Of a stretch of 64,000 bases of DNA, positions 48,472 through 56,332 are shown one piece after another. Location of the stretch: NCBI GenBank assembly GCA_963738615.1, contig CAVTXI010000012.1, forward strand, positions 1 through 64,000. The letters run 5' to 3'. Positions within the stretch are counted from its first letter, which is position 1; the number at the start of each line of letters is the position of its first letter. Source of the DNA: CAVTWY01 sp963738615. GTDB lineage: Bacteria; Pseudomonadota; Gammaproteobacteria; Burkholderiales; Burkholderiaceae_C. A model generated the notes under the pieces. The model worked only from the letters and a program-made list of their open reading frames with translations, searched no databases and was not told where the DNA came from. A program made the translations under genes and the position numbers.

Positions 48472-49614
48472 ATGGCTACCAAGACGCCCAAAAGCTCCAA
48501 GCAGAACAAACCCACCGAGACGCCTTCGGAGCAGCTTGGCCAGGCCGGCGCCGATGTACCGATGCCGCTGCCGTCATTTGGCACGACTTTCGCGATCGAG
48601 CCCGAAAGCCCGTTCCCCGACGGGTACAGCATCGCCGGCGAGCGCGAGGCGCTGGGCGAATTGCTCGAGGCCGACGACGCCGAGGCCGACCCGCGCTGGC
48701 CGCGTGTCCTCGAGCTCGAGCGCCGCGAAGCCCTCCTCACCGCGAGGCGCGACGACTTCCAGCACCGACGCGGCGCCGACAAGCTGGTGACCGACGACGA
48801 CGTGGCGAAGTTCAAGCGTTTGGGCAACCTCGTCGACGACGACGAGACCCCGGACGTGCTGACCGTCCACACCCTGCAGGCGTGGAGACTGTTCGCAGGC
48901 AAGACGCGCGACCCCGAGGGCAAGACTCAACCAATCCCCGGTGGCAAGCGCCAGGGATGGTGCCTGCGCAAGCTGTGGTATCTCACCGAGCGCGACAACC
49001 CGTTTGCCGAGTGGGCGCTGCTGCTGCACGAGCGTATGCACGCCGAGACGCTCAAGACGCTCAAGGAACAGGTCGCGCAAGCGAAGCAGGCGATGGATGC
49101 CCTGCGCGAGCGCGGCTTCAAGATCAACCTGCAGCGATCGTCATCACCCGAAGACCTCGTGCTGGGCTTTCGGAGTCCCTACAGCTACGCGGTCGGCGAG
49201 CTGTTGATGGAGTTCGATCTGTTCGTGCGATACGTGAGCACGCTCGAGCGCAAGGATCAGTTGTCGGGAGACGATGCCCGCCAGCGCATCCGCGCCATGT
49301 CGCGGCGCATCCGCGGCAACTGGATCCGCATCATCCGGTTCACCGAAGTGCTTACGCGCCCCGAACTCGAGGCGCTCGGCCGCGGGGACTTCCTCCCTTC
49401 CGCCGACGAACTGGCCGGCAAGCGCATCGATGCTGCCGTGCAGCTGCTCGGAGCCGTACCAGTCCAGATCCTGGTCGGCGCGCTGGTGCCGCGTCACACG
49501 CGTCGCAAGGGTGCGATGACGGTGCAGGAGCGTGCCCTTCTCGAAGAAATCGCATCGCGCAGGGTCGCGCCGACCTTGGCGCCGGCGCCGCAGGAGGCGA
49601 TTGCGCCGGAGTAG
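48472..49614 (+). CDS. PFL_4669-family integrating conjugative element protein
   Basis: 380 residues. The segments LVTDDDVAKFKRLGNLVDDD, TVHTLQAWRLFAGKTRDPEG and LWYLTERDNPFAEWALLLHE match the PFL_4669 family (DUF1845-like), a core gene of PFGI-1-class ICEs located between parB and the helicase genes. Its biochemical role is not known to me. A TTG 15 bp upstream is an alternative start. Confidence 0.75.
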   Translation: MATKTPKSSKQNKPTETPSEQLGQAGADVPMPLPSFGTTFAIEPESPFPDGYSIAGEREALGELLEADDAEADPRWPRVLELERREALLTARRDDFQHRRGADKLVTDDDVAKFKRLGNLVDDDETPDVLTVHTLQAWRLFAGKTRDPEGKTQPIPGGKRQGWCLRKLWYLTERDNPFAEWALLLHERMHAETLKTLKEQVAQAKQAMDALRERGFKINLQRSSSPEDLVLGFRSPYSYAVGELLMEFDLFVRYVSTLERKDQLSGDDARQRIRAMSRRIRGNWIRIIRFTEVLTRPELEALGRGDFLPSADELAGKRIDAAVQLLGAVPVQILVGALVPRHTRRKGAMTVQERALLEEIASRRVAPTLAPAPQEAIAPE

Positions 49615-49712
49615 AGCATCGACCACACGTTTTCTCCGATCACAGCGAACGTCGCGCCTGAGCGCAGTGATCGTCCGAACTCAAAGGCGCAGCAACCCAC
49701 GGAGAGTGACAA

Positions 49713-50132
49713 ATGGCCTCACTGAACATGGTGCAACTGATCGGCAACATCGGCGCGGACCCCGACCTCTATCAATTCCCGGACGGGGAGAAGAGCGTCA
49801 CCGTCTCGCTGGCCACCAACGAGTACTTCAAGGACAGCAAGGGTGAGTCGTTCGAGCACACCGAGTGGCATCGCGTCACGCTGCGCAAGCGCTTGGCCGA
49901 GGTCATGGTCGACTGGGGGAAAAAGGGTCGCTCTATTTACGTCCAAGGCGTTCTGCGCACGCGCAAGTACGACAAGGACGGCGTGACCCACTACGCGACG
50001 GAAGTCCGCGCACGACGACTCGAGTTTCTGGACAAGCCGCCGACGACGAAGGCCGACGGAAGTGCGGGTGAACAGCCACGTGGTGTGCAGGAGGTCGTAG
50101 ACGAGCTGGAAGCCGACGAAATCCCGTTCTGA
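49713..50132 (+). CDS. ssb: Single-stranded DNA-binding protein
   Basis: 139 residues. The OB fold starts NMVQLIGNIGADPDLYQFPD and includes HTEWHRVTLRKRLAEVM and GRSIYVQGVLRTRKYDKDG. The C-terminus ends DELEADEIPF, the acidic tip that recruits replication partners. A GGAGAG ribosome-binding site precedes the start. ICE-encoded SSB protects single-stranded transfer and replication intermediates. Confidence 0.92.
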   Translation: MASLNMVQLIGNIGADPDLYQFPDGEKSVTVSLATNEYFKDSKGESFEHTEWHRVTLRKRLAEVMVDWGKKGRSIYVQGVLRTRKYDKDGVTHYATEVRARRLEFLDKPPTTKADGSAGEQPRGVQEVVDELEADEIPF

Positions 50133-50215
50133 CGCGCCCGGAGCAGGCAAAGCCGTGCCTCGGGTGACAAGACGCGTTCGCACGAGGGCCCATAGCAGAG
50201 AAAGAAGGAACGTCG

Positions 50216-50530
50216 ATGAACGCAGCAAGCCGCATTCGTTTTGGTTCAGGGGCCGAATGCCAAAGCTTCCGATGGCCACTTTTTGGAGGTCTCGCGCTCG
50301 CCGCCGAGAACACGGCGGCAAAGGCTGGTGGCAATGACTCGAGGCTCAGCAGTCGATCGGCTATGTCGTGCTCACCACAGCCGACGATCCCGCCCGGCGC
50401 GCCTGCGCACGCTTCGCGATCTGCCGGAAGCGCCGAGGGTCGCCGAGCCAGCACAGGCTCGATAGTCCTGTCGCTGTTCGCGTTCTTCTTTGTGTGCAGT
50501 GCGTGGCTCGCGGCCAGCGCGCTGCGGTGA
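50216..50530 (+). CDS. Possible small membrane protein between ssb and dnaB
   Basis: A 104-codon frame with AAGGAA before its ATG. The last 25 residues (GSIVLSLFAFFFVCSAWLAA) form one strong transmembrane helix; the rest is Ser/Ala/Arg-rich without clear structure. It fills an otherwise empty 408-bp gap and ends 10 bp before dnaB. Coding status uncertain. Confidence 0.35.
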   Translation: MNAASRIRFGSGAECQSFRWPLFGGLALAAENTAAKAGGNDSRLSSRSAMSCSPQPTIPPGAPAHASRSAGSAEGRRASTGSIVLSLFAFFFVCSAWLAASALR

Positions 50531-50540
50531 GGGGGTTCTC

Positions 50541-51959
50541 ATGAGCGCCCATCGCATAACGACGGAGGTATTGGACCTTGGAGCGCGCGACGAGAGGCCC
50601 CTCGACCCCATCGCCGAGCTGCGCGTGCCGCCGCACTCGATCGAAGCCGAGCAAAGCGTGCTCGGCGGTCTCCTGCTCGACAACAGTGCGTGGGACCGCG
50701 CCGCTGATCTGCTACGCGACAGCGACTTCTATCGCTACGAGCATCGCTTGACGTACGCCGCAGTGGGCCAGCTCGTCACGGCGACGAAGCCGGCGGACGT
50801 CATCACGGTTTTCGAGCAGCTTCGGTCCCTTGGCAAGGCGGAGGCCTGCGGCGGCATCGCGTACCTCAACGCGCTGGCGCAAAGCGTGCCGAGTGCCGCC
50901 AACATCCGCCGCTACGCCGAGATCGTTCGCGAGCGCGCGATCCTGCGTAAGCTGATCGAGGCCAGCGACGACATCGCGACCAAGGCCTTCAGCCCGCAGG
51001 GCCGCACGGTCCCGCAGATCCTGGACGAGGCCGAGGCACGGATTTTCGCGATCGGTGAGGAGGGCTCACGCACGCAACAGGGCTTCCAGGGCATCGACAA
51101 GCTCGTGGTGCAGCTGATCGACCGCGTGACCGAGCTGCACGAGAACGGCGCAGAGGACGTGACCGGCGTGCGCACCGGCTTCTACGACTTGGATCGGATG
51201 ACGGCGGGGTTGCAGCCGGGCGACCTCATCATCCTGGCCGCGCGCCCCGCAATGGGCAAGACCAGCCTGGCGATGAACATCGCCGAGAACGTCGCTGTGC
51301 ACGAAGGGCTGCCGGTCGCGGTGTTCTCGATGGAAATGGGTGCTCCCCAAATCGCGGTGCGACTGGTTGGATCTTTGGGCCGTATCGACCAACAGCATCT
51401 GCGCACTGGCGCGTTGCGCGAGGATGAATGGACGCGGTTGACCGAGGCGGTCGATAAGCTGGGCCGAGCATCGCTCTTCATCGACGAGTCGCCCGCGCTG
51501 AACCCTGCCGAGGTGCGTGCGCGATCACGCCGTCAGGCTCGCCAATGCGGCAAGCTCGGGCTGATCGTCGTCGACTACCTTCAGCTGATGAGCGGTTCCT
51601 CGACCAATGAAGAGAATCGGGCGACAGAACTCGGCGAGGTGTCGCGAGGGCTGAAGGCGCTGGCCAAGGAATTGCAGTGTCCGGTCATCGCGCTGTCGCA
51701 GCTCAATCGGGCGGTCGAAAGCCGCAACGACAAGCGGCCGATGATGAGCGACCTACGCGACTCGGGCGCGCTCGAACAAGACGCAGACACCATCATGTTC
51801 ATCTACCGCGACGACTACTACCACAAGGACAGCAAGGAGCCGGGAGTTGCGGAAGTCATCATCGCCAAGCAGCGCAACGGGCCGGTCGGTACCGTCAAGC
51901 TCGCGTTCCTGAAGCCACACACGCGGTTCGAGAGCCTCGCGACAGGAGCAGCGTCATGA
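50541..51959 (+). CDS. dnaB: Replicative DNA helicase DnaB of the element
   Basis: 472 residues. The N-terminal DnaB domain starts RVPPHSIEAEQSVLGGLLLD. The RecA-like domain has Walker A ARPAMGKTSLAMNIAE, Walker B GLIVVDYLQLMSG and the arginine-finger region RNGPVGTVKLAFL. DnaB is a hexameric ring that unwinds forks. Its presence with ssb and a Rep-like gene suggests the excised element replicates with its own helicase. Start ATG 50541 follows GAGGGGG. Confidence 0.93.
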   Translation: MSAHRITTEVLDLGARDERPLDPIAELRVPPHSIEAEQSVLGGLLLDNSAWDRAADLLRDSDFYRYEHRLTYAAVGQLVTATKPADVITVFEQLRSLGKAEACGGIAYLNALAQSVPSAANIRRYAEIVRERAILRKLIEASDDIATKAFSPQGRTVPQILDEAEARIFAIGEEGSRTQQGFQGIDKLVVQLIDRVTELHENGAEDVTGVRTGFYDLDRMTAGLQPGDLIILAARPAMGKTSLAMNIAENVAVHEGLPVAVFSMEMGAPQIAVRLVGSLGRIDQQHLRTGALREDEWTRLTEAVDKLGRASLFIDESPALNPAEVRARSRRQARQCGKLGLIVVDYLQLMSGSSTNEENRATELGEVSRGLKALAKELQCPVIALSQLNRAVESRNDKRPMMSDLRDSGALEQDADTIMFIYRDDYYHKDSKEPGVAEVIIAKQRNGPVGTVKLAFLKPHTRFESLATGAAS

Positions 51960-52105
51960 CGATGTCAGGCAGCGCTTGGCGGACTACTTCTGTACGCGGC
52001 AACAAGGGCAGTCGGGTGGTTCAGCAGGCTATCCTCTGGTTGCCGTACTTCTTCGCAGCAGCGCCAGCGTTCTTCGCTTTGGTGGCGACTTCTACTTCGC
52101 GATGA
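51956..52105 (+). CDS. Very small membrane protein (49 aa)
   Basis: A 49-codon frame starting in an ATGA overlap with dnaB. One transmembrane helix (ILWLPYFFAAAPAFFALVAT) lies at the C-terminus after a basic N-terminus. The pattern WLPY...A.PA..AL....S.R recurs at the end of the next protein, so the two are probably duplicates. Unknown function. Confidence 0.5.
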   Translation: MTMSGSAWRTTSVRGNKGSRVVQQAILWLPYFFAAAPAFFALVATSTSR

Positions 52106-52359
52106 GGCGCCAGTGGATGAGCGTCACCATGCTGATGGTCGGCTCGGCGATCGGCGCTGCGGTCTTCGCGTACTTGCCGGCAGCGTCGTGGCCTCGCCTC
52201 TTGATGATCCCCGTCGTCGCGTCGGTCTTTGGACTGTTGGCGAACGCTGCCGCACGCGCGCTGGGCTGTGTCGCGGCGTCCGCGTGGTTGCCATACTACA
52301 TTGGAGCCGTGCCAGCCTGCGTCGCGTTGTCCTGGACGTTCTTCTCGACACTTCGATGA
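52102..52359 (+). CDS. Small membrane protein (85 aa) related to the preceding one
   Basis: 85 residues with three hydrophobic segments (VTMLMVGSAIGAAVFAYLP, MIPVVASVFGLLANAAAR and YYIGAVPACVALSWTFF). Its end AWLPYYIGAVPACVALSWTF aligns with the 49-residue protein before it. ATGA overlap joins them. Frame is open 126 bp further upstream, but that part belongs to the other gene. Confidence 0.5.
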   Translation: MRRQWMSVTMLMVGSAIGAAVFAYLPAASWPRLLMIPVVASVFGLLANAAARALGCVAASAWLPYYIGAVPACVALSWTFFSTLR

Positions 52360-52449
52360 GGGCCAATCGGCAGGCGTCAGAACAGATCAGGCCTCCGGGC
52401 ACCGCCGCGCTATATTCGCGCCGTCCCCTACTGACCACGGAATTCGCTC

Positions 52450-52827
52450 ATGGCACGACTCCAGGATCTGCTCGAAGAACGGGCCGAGGTCGAACGCGAG
52501 ATCGCGGCGACGCAGGTTAAAGAACGGTCCGCGGCTCTCGCCCACGTCACGCAGTTGATGGAGCAATACGGCATCACGGCCAGCGACCTTGGTGGACGTA
52601 AGCTCGGCCGTCCGGCCAAGGCGCGCCCAGCGGCGACGGCCACGCCACCAGCCCAGAGTAGGCGCGCGACTCGCGGCAAGCGTGGCAACACGTTGGCGGG
52701 CTCAAAGGTACCGCCGAAGTACCGCAACAAGTCGACGGGCGAGACATGGAGCGGTCGTGGTCTGAAGCCGCGTTGGCTGGCCGCGGCTATTGCGTCGGGC
52801 AAGAAGTTGACGGACTTCGCGATCTGA
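52450..52827 (+). CDS. hns: H-NS family nucleoid protein
   Basis: 125 residues: N-terminal coiled-coil (LQDLLEERAEVEREIAATQV), a basic linker and the C-terminal H-NS domain (KVPPKYRNKSTGETWSGRGL, KPRWLAAAIASGKKLTDF). Such proteins bind AT-rich DNA and silence foreign genes. On an ICE it may keep transfer and cargo genes quiet or mask the element in a new host. It is the last gene of the left-hand operon of the element; a TATATT box 34 bp before the ATG (52411) may be its own -10. Confidence 0.9.
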   Translation: MARLQDLLEERAEVEREIAATQVKERSAALAHVTQLMEQYGITASDLGGRKLGRPAKARPAATATPPAQSRRATRGKRGNTLAGSKVPPKYRNKSTGETWSGRGLKPRWLAAAIASGKKLTDFAI

Positions 52828-52861
52828 AACCTTCACGGCCGTAACGGCGGCCCCTGTGGCA

Positions 52862-53012
52862 TTGCGCCGTATCGTCGATCGATGCTAGATTTGCTGCGTG
52901 ATGGCTCGCAAGAGCGCACGCGGCGATCAGGCCTTTGAGAATCGCACACTCGGCTCCCAAGGCCGAGGCAAGGCTTGCTTCTTATCCACCACGGGACTCC
53001 GACGTCCCGTGG
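52862..53012 (+). promoter_or_regulatory. Promoter and structured leader 1
   Basis: TTGCGC (52862-52867), 18 bp, TAGATT (52886-52891) is a candidate promoter. The leader then has a GNRA hairpin GCTC-GCAA-GAGC (52904-52915), a stem CTCGGC/GCCGAG (52949-52967) and a 9-bp stem CCACGGGAC/GTCCCGTGG with a 6-nt loop (52989-53012), closed outside by ATCC/GGAT. GGAG and a GTG start follow. Same architecture as the leaders below. Confidence 0.6.
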
Positions 53013-53046
53013 GATGTGGGGTCCCTTCCTATGTGAGGAGAACCCC

Positions 53047-53317
53047 GTGTCCGAGCACCTCTGCAATGCAGTCGTCGACGATGACGACGACGCGCTGGTC
53101 AAAGCGCTGAAGCCACCGATCGGCGAGCTGGCAAAACGCCTCTTCGACATCGAGTTACCCGTCGTCGTGATGCGCTCCAGGAGAAGGCTTCTACTTCCTG
53201 GGCACCGCAATCGCCGACCTGCGCGTGACGCAGGAAGCGCTGGAAACCTGGCCCAGTCAGGCCACTGCGGAAATGGCACTCCTGCACGGGTGCTGGACGC
53301 AGAAAACCGAGGCCTGA
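53047..53317 (+). pseudogene. Small ICE gene with one frameshift
   Basis: From GTG 53047 the frame reads SEHLCNAVVDDDDDALVKAL and LAKRLFDIELPVVVMRS. After a 1-base insertion near 53,180 another frame continues GFYFLGTAIADLRVTQEALE and ends HGCWTQKTEA. The joined product is about 89 residues. No family recognised. The start is supported by the leader and GAGGAG. The shift may be a sequencing error. Confidence 0.55.
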
Positions 53318-53346
53318 TACACACCATCAGGTCGACCCTACTTTTC

Positions 53347-53376
53347 ATCAACCCGCACGGGACGAGCGACGTCCCG
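53347..53376 (+). promoter_or_regulatory. Structured leader 2
   Basis: ATCAACCC is followed by a 7-bp stem CGGGACG/CGTCCCG with loop AGCGA (53358-53376), then GGGG that can pair with the CCC. A purine-rich AAGGAAAG lies before the ATG at 53423. A further stem CTGA/TCAG lies just upstream, overlapping the end of the previous gene. Confidence 0.6.
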
Positions 53377-53422
53377 CGAGGGGCGACGCTCGCGCGTGCT
53401 TCACTGAAGCAAGGAAAGCGTC

Positions 53423-53902
53423 ATGATGAATAGGCAACCCGACAACAACCCGATCAACGCCATCAGGCGTTGGGATGCCGAGCAATGGCTGGACGCCCTC
53501 AAGCGGTCCAGCGAGCCCGTCACGGCAAGGCTGCTCGTGCAAGCCTTGGAACGCGATTGCGATCTGCTGACGCACCACATGGGGACCTACCTCAGGGCGC
53601 GGCGGACGATCGAGCGCGATGAGAAGATGCGGCGCGTCGGGCGCGTGCTTGCGCATGCCATGCTCGACTGCCTGGTCCGCTGCCAGGCCGTGAGCCACTC
53701 TTTGTGCCGCGTTGTAGTAAAGACCGCAGCGAGGGTCCGAGCAGCGATCGAAGAAGCGCGCAGCCGACGGCGCCGTGTCGAACACTGGATGACGCTCGAC
53801 GCGCCGCCGACAACCGTCGCGCGGCGATGCCGGCGGCCTGCTGCGGCAACGCTGCCGGCGTACAAACGTCGACCGTACCGCGACTCGCAAGTTGTGAGCT
53901 GA
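53423..53902 (+). CDS. Hypothetical ICE protein
   Basis: 159 residues from ATG 53423 (the next codon is also ATG). Helical, basic C-terminal half (AARVRAAIEEARSRRRRVE). The N-terminus reads NPINAIRRWDAEQWLDALKR. No family recognised. It has its own leader. Confidence 0.5.
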   Translation: MMNRQPDNNPINAIRRWDAEQWLDALKRSSEPVTARLLVQALERDCDLLTHHMGTYLRARRTIERDEKMRRVGRVLAHAMLDCLVRCQAVSHSLCRVVVKTAARVRAAIEEARSRRRRVEHWMTLDAPPTTVARRCRRPAAATLPAYKRRPYRDSQVVS

Positions 53903-54006
53903 CTGACGAACGCGCCGCGCGTCTTTGCCGATCCGTTGGATCTGCGAGGGCGCGCGGTCCGCTTGGCGTGCTCAGCATGTCGAGCCAAACTCAATGGCGA
54001 CCCCGA

Positions 54007-54261
54007 ATGCACACGGTGGACAAAACAATCCTCCTCGAAGGCGCCGTCTACATCGGCGACAACGGACGCATGATGTGCTGTCGATGCGCAGGCACGTCGG
54101 CCAGCTATACCGGGCGCGATCTCAGCGGCCAACGAGTCGATCGAGTCAGCGTTGCAGACGTGCGTGCGTGGCCGGCAAAGCTAGGCACGCTCGGGTGCGA
54201 ATGCGGACGCGTCAAGCTCGCCCCGATTGCCGGCCTGAATAGCTGGCCGCTCGAGACCTGA
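54007..54261 (+). CDS. Small cysteine-rich ICE protein
   Basis: About 84 residues from ATG 54007; ATG 53977 in the same frame is an alternative. It contains ILLEGAVYIGDNGRMMCCRC and LGTLGCECGRVKLAPIAG, a C-x2-C...C-x-C pattern that could bind zinc. A competing frame upstream (53,920-54,000) has its own CSAC pair, so a frame change at the start is possible. Function unknown. Confidence 0.5.
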   Translation: MHTVDKTILLEGAVYIGDNGRMMCCRCAGTSASYTGRDLSGQRVDRVSVADVRAWPAKLGTLGCECGRVKLAPIAGLNSWPLET

Positions 54262-54292
54262 CCTCGCGGCCCCCCAGCAGCGGTCGGCACCT

Positions 54293-54348
54293 GTCGGCAG
54301 CAGTCTGTCGGCAGCAGTCTTGACAAACCGCACGTCGATCCTTAACGT
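54293..54348 (+). promoter_or_regulatory. Promoter of the DUF3577 gene with 14-bp tandem repeats
   Basis: GTCGGCAGCAGTCT is repeated head to tail at 54293-54306 and 54307-54320. The second copy ends on the first base of a perfect -35 box TTGACA (54320-54325). After 17 bp comes TAACGT (54343-54348) as a weak -10. Repeats abutting the -35 with a poor -10 are typical of activator-dependent promoters. Confidence 0.6.
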
Positions 54349-54361
54349 CCGATACGTGTTT

Positions 54362-54501
54362 GCTCGCAAGAGCGCATGCGCCGTGAAGGTCCTCGAGACA
54401 CGGCTGCCAACCTTCCAAGGGTCGGCCAGGACTTGACAGTTGTCATCAACCCAGCGGGACGATTCGCAGTCCCGCGCGGGCCTGCGATCTCCCGCATTTT
54501 T
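54362..54501 (+). promoter_or_regulatory. Structured leader 3, upstream of the DUF3577 gene
   Basis: GNRA hairpin GCTC-GCAA-GAGC (54362-54373); the segment AAGGTCCTCGAGA shared with leader 7; ATCAACCC; a 7-bp stem GCGGGAC/GTCCCGC with an 8-nt loop (54454-54475). Then comes a second stem GCGGG/CCCGC followed by ATTTTT (54476-54501), which looks like an intrinsic terminator ahead of the AGGAGA ribosome-binding site. Confidence 0.65.
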
Positions 54502-54518
54502 GCTTCTAGGAGATCGCA

Positions 54519-55127
54519 ATGAACCGCAATCAAACCCAAGCCGCCACCAACGCGTCGTCGTCGGAATACTTCGACCTGCACGTGAGGGGCTGTGGCTATC
54601 TCAATCGCATTCGCGAGGTTCGTCCGCAACGCGGCGACCCGTTCCTCGCTTGCAGCGTGTCGGCGCTTCATGGCCGGTGCATGGACCCCGAGTACAGCTA
54701 CTTCGACCTGAAGGTCAGCGGTGAAGAGGCCCAGGAGCTTGTTCGCAACCTCAAGCAGGCAGTCAGCGCGGACCGCAAGGTTTTCGTGGCTTTTCGGGCG
54801 GGCGATATCTACGCCGACCCGTACGAGGCGGACGAGCGCGACCAGAACCGTCAGAAGACCGGACGTAAGGTGCTGCGGGCGACCATCAAAGGTCGCATGT
54901 TGCAGATCACCCATGCCAAGGTCGATGGCGAGGTCGTCTTTCAAAGCGACCGCGACTCCGCTGTGGAGGAGAACGCGCAAGCCGTGCCGCTTGCGGCTAC
55001 TGCGGTCTCGCCTCCGGCTGTTCCGCAGGTTGCTGCTGCTGCGCCGCAGTCGAACAACCTCGACCGCGGCGACGCACCTCGGCGCGCATTTCGGCGCACC
55101 GTCAGCGAAGGTCGTGCATCCGCGTGA
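54519..55127 (+). CDS. DUF3577 (STY4534-family) ICE protein
   Basis: 202 residues. YFDLHVRGCGYLNRIREVRP, GDPFLACSVSALHG and RKVFVAFRAGDIYADPYEAD match DUF3577/STY4534, an OB-like nucleic-acid-binding protein conserved in SPI-7-like ICEs. The C-terminal 60 residues are low-complexity (Ala, Val, Pro). It is transcribed alone, from its own promoter and leader and into its own hairpin terminator. Confidence 0.85.
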   Translation: MNRNQTQAATNASSSEYFDLHVRGCGYLNRIREVRPQRGDPFLACSVSALHGRCMDPEYSYFDLKVSGEEAQELVRNLKQAVSADRKVFVAFRAGDIYADPYEADERDQNRQKTGRKVLRATIKGRMLQITHAKVDGEVVFQSDRDSAVEENAQAVPLAATAVSPPAVPQVAAAAPQSNNLDRGDAPRRAFRRTVSEGRASA

Positions 55128-55142
55128 CTGACGCTTGATCTC

Positions 55143-55210
55143 GAGCACTGCCTACTTCGGTAGGTGGTGCTCTTTCTCGAGAGGGGCAGCGACCCGGTCG
55201 AGAAAGAGCA
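55143..55210 (+). terminator. Terminator with a UUCG loop and an overlapping alternative stem
   Basis: A 13-bp stem with a TTCG tetraloop (55143-55172) sits 15 bp after the DUF3577 stop and is followed by TTTCTC. A second perfect 13-bp stem, TGCTCTTTCTCGA/TCGAGAAAGAGCA (55168-55180 with 55198-55210), uses the last five bases of the first. The two cannot both form fully. Confidence 0.7.
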
Positions 55211-55267
55211 TCCGGCTCGACAGGTTTTCCGCGGTGTTTACCAGTTCCCGTTCAAAACTGGCCCTTT

Positions 55268-55571
55268 GATCCGCAAGGATCGCTGGAGGCGTCCACGCCT
55301 TTGCAAGACGCACGCTCTTCGGAGCAAAGGCTTTGACTAAGTCCGGGGTCTTCGTCGACAAACGGTGCCGCTACCCCGGCAAAGGGAATGCACCACCCGT
55401 CGACGAGACGAACGACTCTGCTCGCGCTCGGAAAGTGTGAGCTATGCAGTACCCAACCATCGGCCGGCGACTCGAGTGAGACCCGTCGCGCCGATGGTTT
55501 CAGCTGAGCTGCGGCACAGCCCACCGACGTTTCTCAACCCGCCCGGGCCTCGTCCTGGAAGGGAAGGGGTT
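55268..55571 (+). promoter_or_regulatory. Long structured leader 4, upstream of the DUF3275 gene
   Basis: GATCC-GCAA-GGATC (55268-55281) is a GNRA hairpin. GCCTTTG...CAAAGGC (55297-55331) encloses a UUCG hairpin. AACCATCGGC (55455-55464) pairs with GCCGATGGTT (55490-55499) and continues inward with GCGAC/GTCGC. Then CTCAACCC leads to CCGGG/CCTGG (55543-55558) closed by AACCC/GGGTT. No convincing gene lies in the 474 bp between the DUF3577 and DUF3275 genes. Confidence 0.6.
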
Positions 55572-55601
55572 CGAGGCTTTCACCCAGAAAGGACTGAACC
55601 C

Positions 55602-56210
55602 ATGAGAAGTAGAACCCAAACGAGCGACCAGCACAGCCCTGCGCCGATGCTGTTCGAGGGCACCTTGGCCGTGAAGTGGATCAACGGCCGCAACGGCGAC
55701 TTCGCGGTCGGTGAACTCCGTACAGGAGTCGGCGACTTCAAGGTCAAAGACGCGTTGATCGAGCAGTTCGAAGAAGGCGAGTACCAAGGCCGTTTCTGGG
55801 TCTCGCACATCTTTCCCAAGAGCTACGAGTACCACGGCCGCATCACGGTGGAACTGCGTGCGCACCTTGCCGGCCTGGACGTTGATCGTGACAACGAAGC
55901 ACCGCTTCGCGATGAACCTTCGTCGAACGAACCCGATCCTGCTTGTGAGCCGCCGCCGCCGGCTCCTGAAGTTGTCGTGCGTAAACCCTCGGCGCCTGTC
56001 GCCGAGAGTGGCGTGCCTGACGATGAGGACCTGGATGCCGAACTCTTCGGCAGTGAACTGCACCAGGCGCTGACTGCCGCGGGGCTGATGAGACTCGACC
56101 CTACCGTCGACCGGCTGTTGTTCCGTCGACAGACATCGCGGCTGAAACAACTGGGCTACCGATTCGATGCGAAGACGCAGACGTGGCACCCTTCGAGCAG
56201 CGGACCATGA
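55602..56210 (+). CDS. DUF3275-family ICE protein
   Basis: 202 residues. FEGTLAVKWINGRNGDFAVG, ELRTGVGDFKVKDALIEQFE and IFPKSYEYHGRITVELRAHL match DUF3275, a conserved SPI-7-like ICE protein. The C-terminal half is acidic and proline-rich and ends in a DUF-specific FRRQTSRLKQLGYRFD segment. AAAGGA precedes the ATG. Biochemical role unknown. Confidence 0.82.
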   Translation: MRSRTQTSDQHSPAPMLFEGTLAVKWINGRNGDFAVGELRTGVGDFKVKDALIEQFEEGEYQGRFWVSHIFPKSYEYHGRITVELRAHLAGLDVDRDNEAPLRDEPSSNEPDPACEPPPPAPEVVVRKPSAPVAESGVPDDEDLDAELFGSELHQALTAAGLMRLDPTVDRLLFRRQTSRLKQLGYRFDAKTQTWHPSSSGP

Positions 56211-56332
56211 ATTGGCTTGCCAAGATGGACTACACGAACGCGGAGGCGAGCTATCGAGCTGGCCCCGAGTGGTTCGCGACGATCCCGCAAAACGAGCCGG
56301 CAATACGCGACAACGAAGAAGCCGACGGATAA
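56207..56332 (+). CDS. Very small protein (41 aa) coupled to the DUF3275 gene
   Basis: ATG 56207 overlaps the DUF3275 stop (ATGA). The frame reads MNWLAKMDYTNAEASYRAGP, then EWFATIPQNEPAIRDNEEAD to TAA. Composition is protein-like and the overlap matches the style of the element. Unknown function. Confidence 0.5.
   Translation: MNWLAKMDYTNAEASYRAGPEWFATIPQNEPAIRDNEEADG

Noticed and set aside
55252..55524. A 90-codon minus-strand frame in the DUF3577-DUF3275 gap
   Set aside because: No ribosome-binding site, no similarity, and it crosses strong RNA stems that fit the plus-strand leader better.
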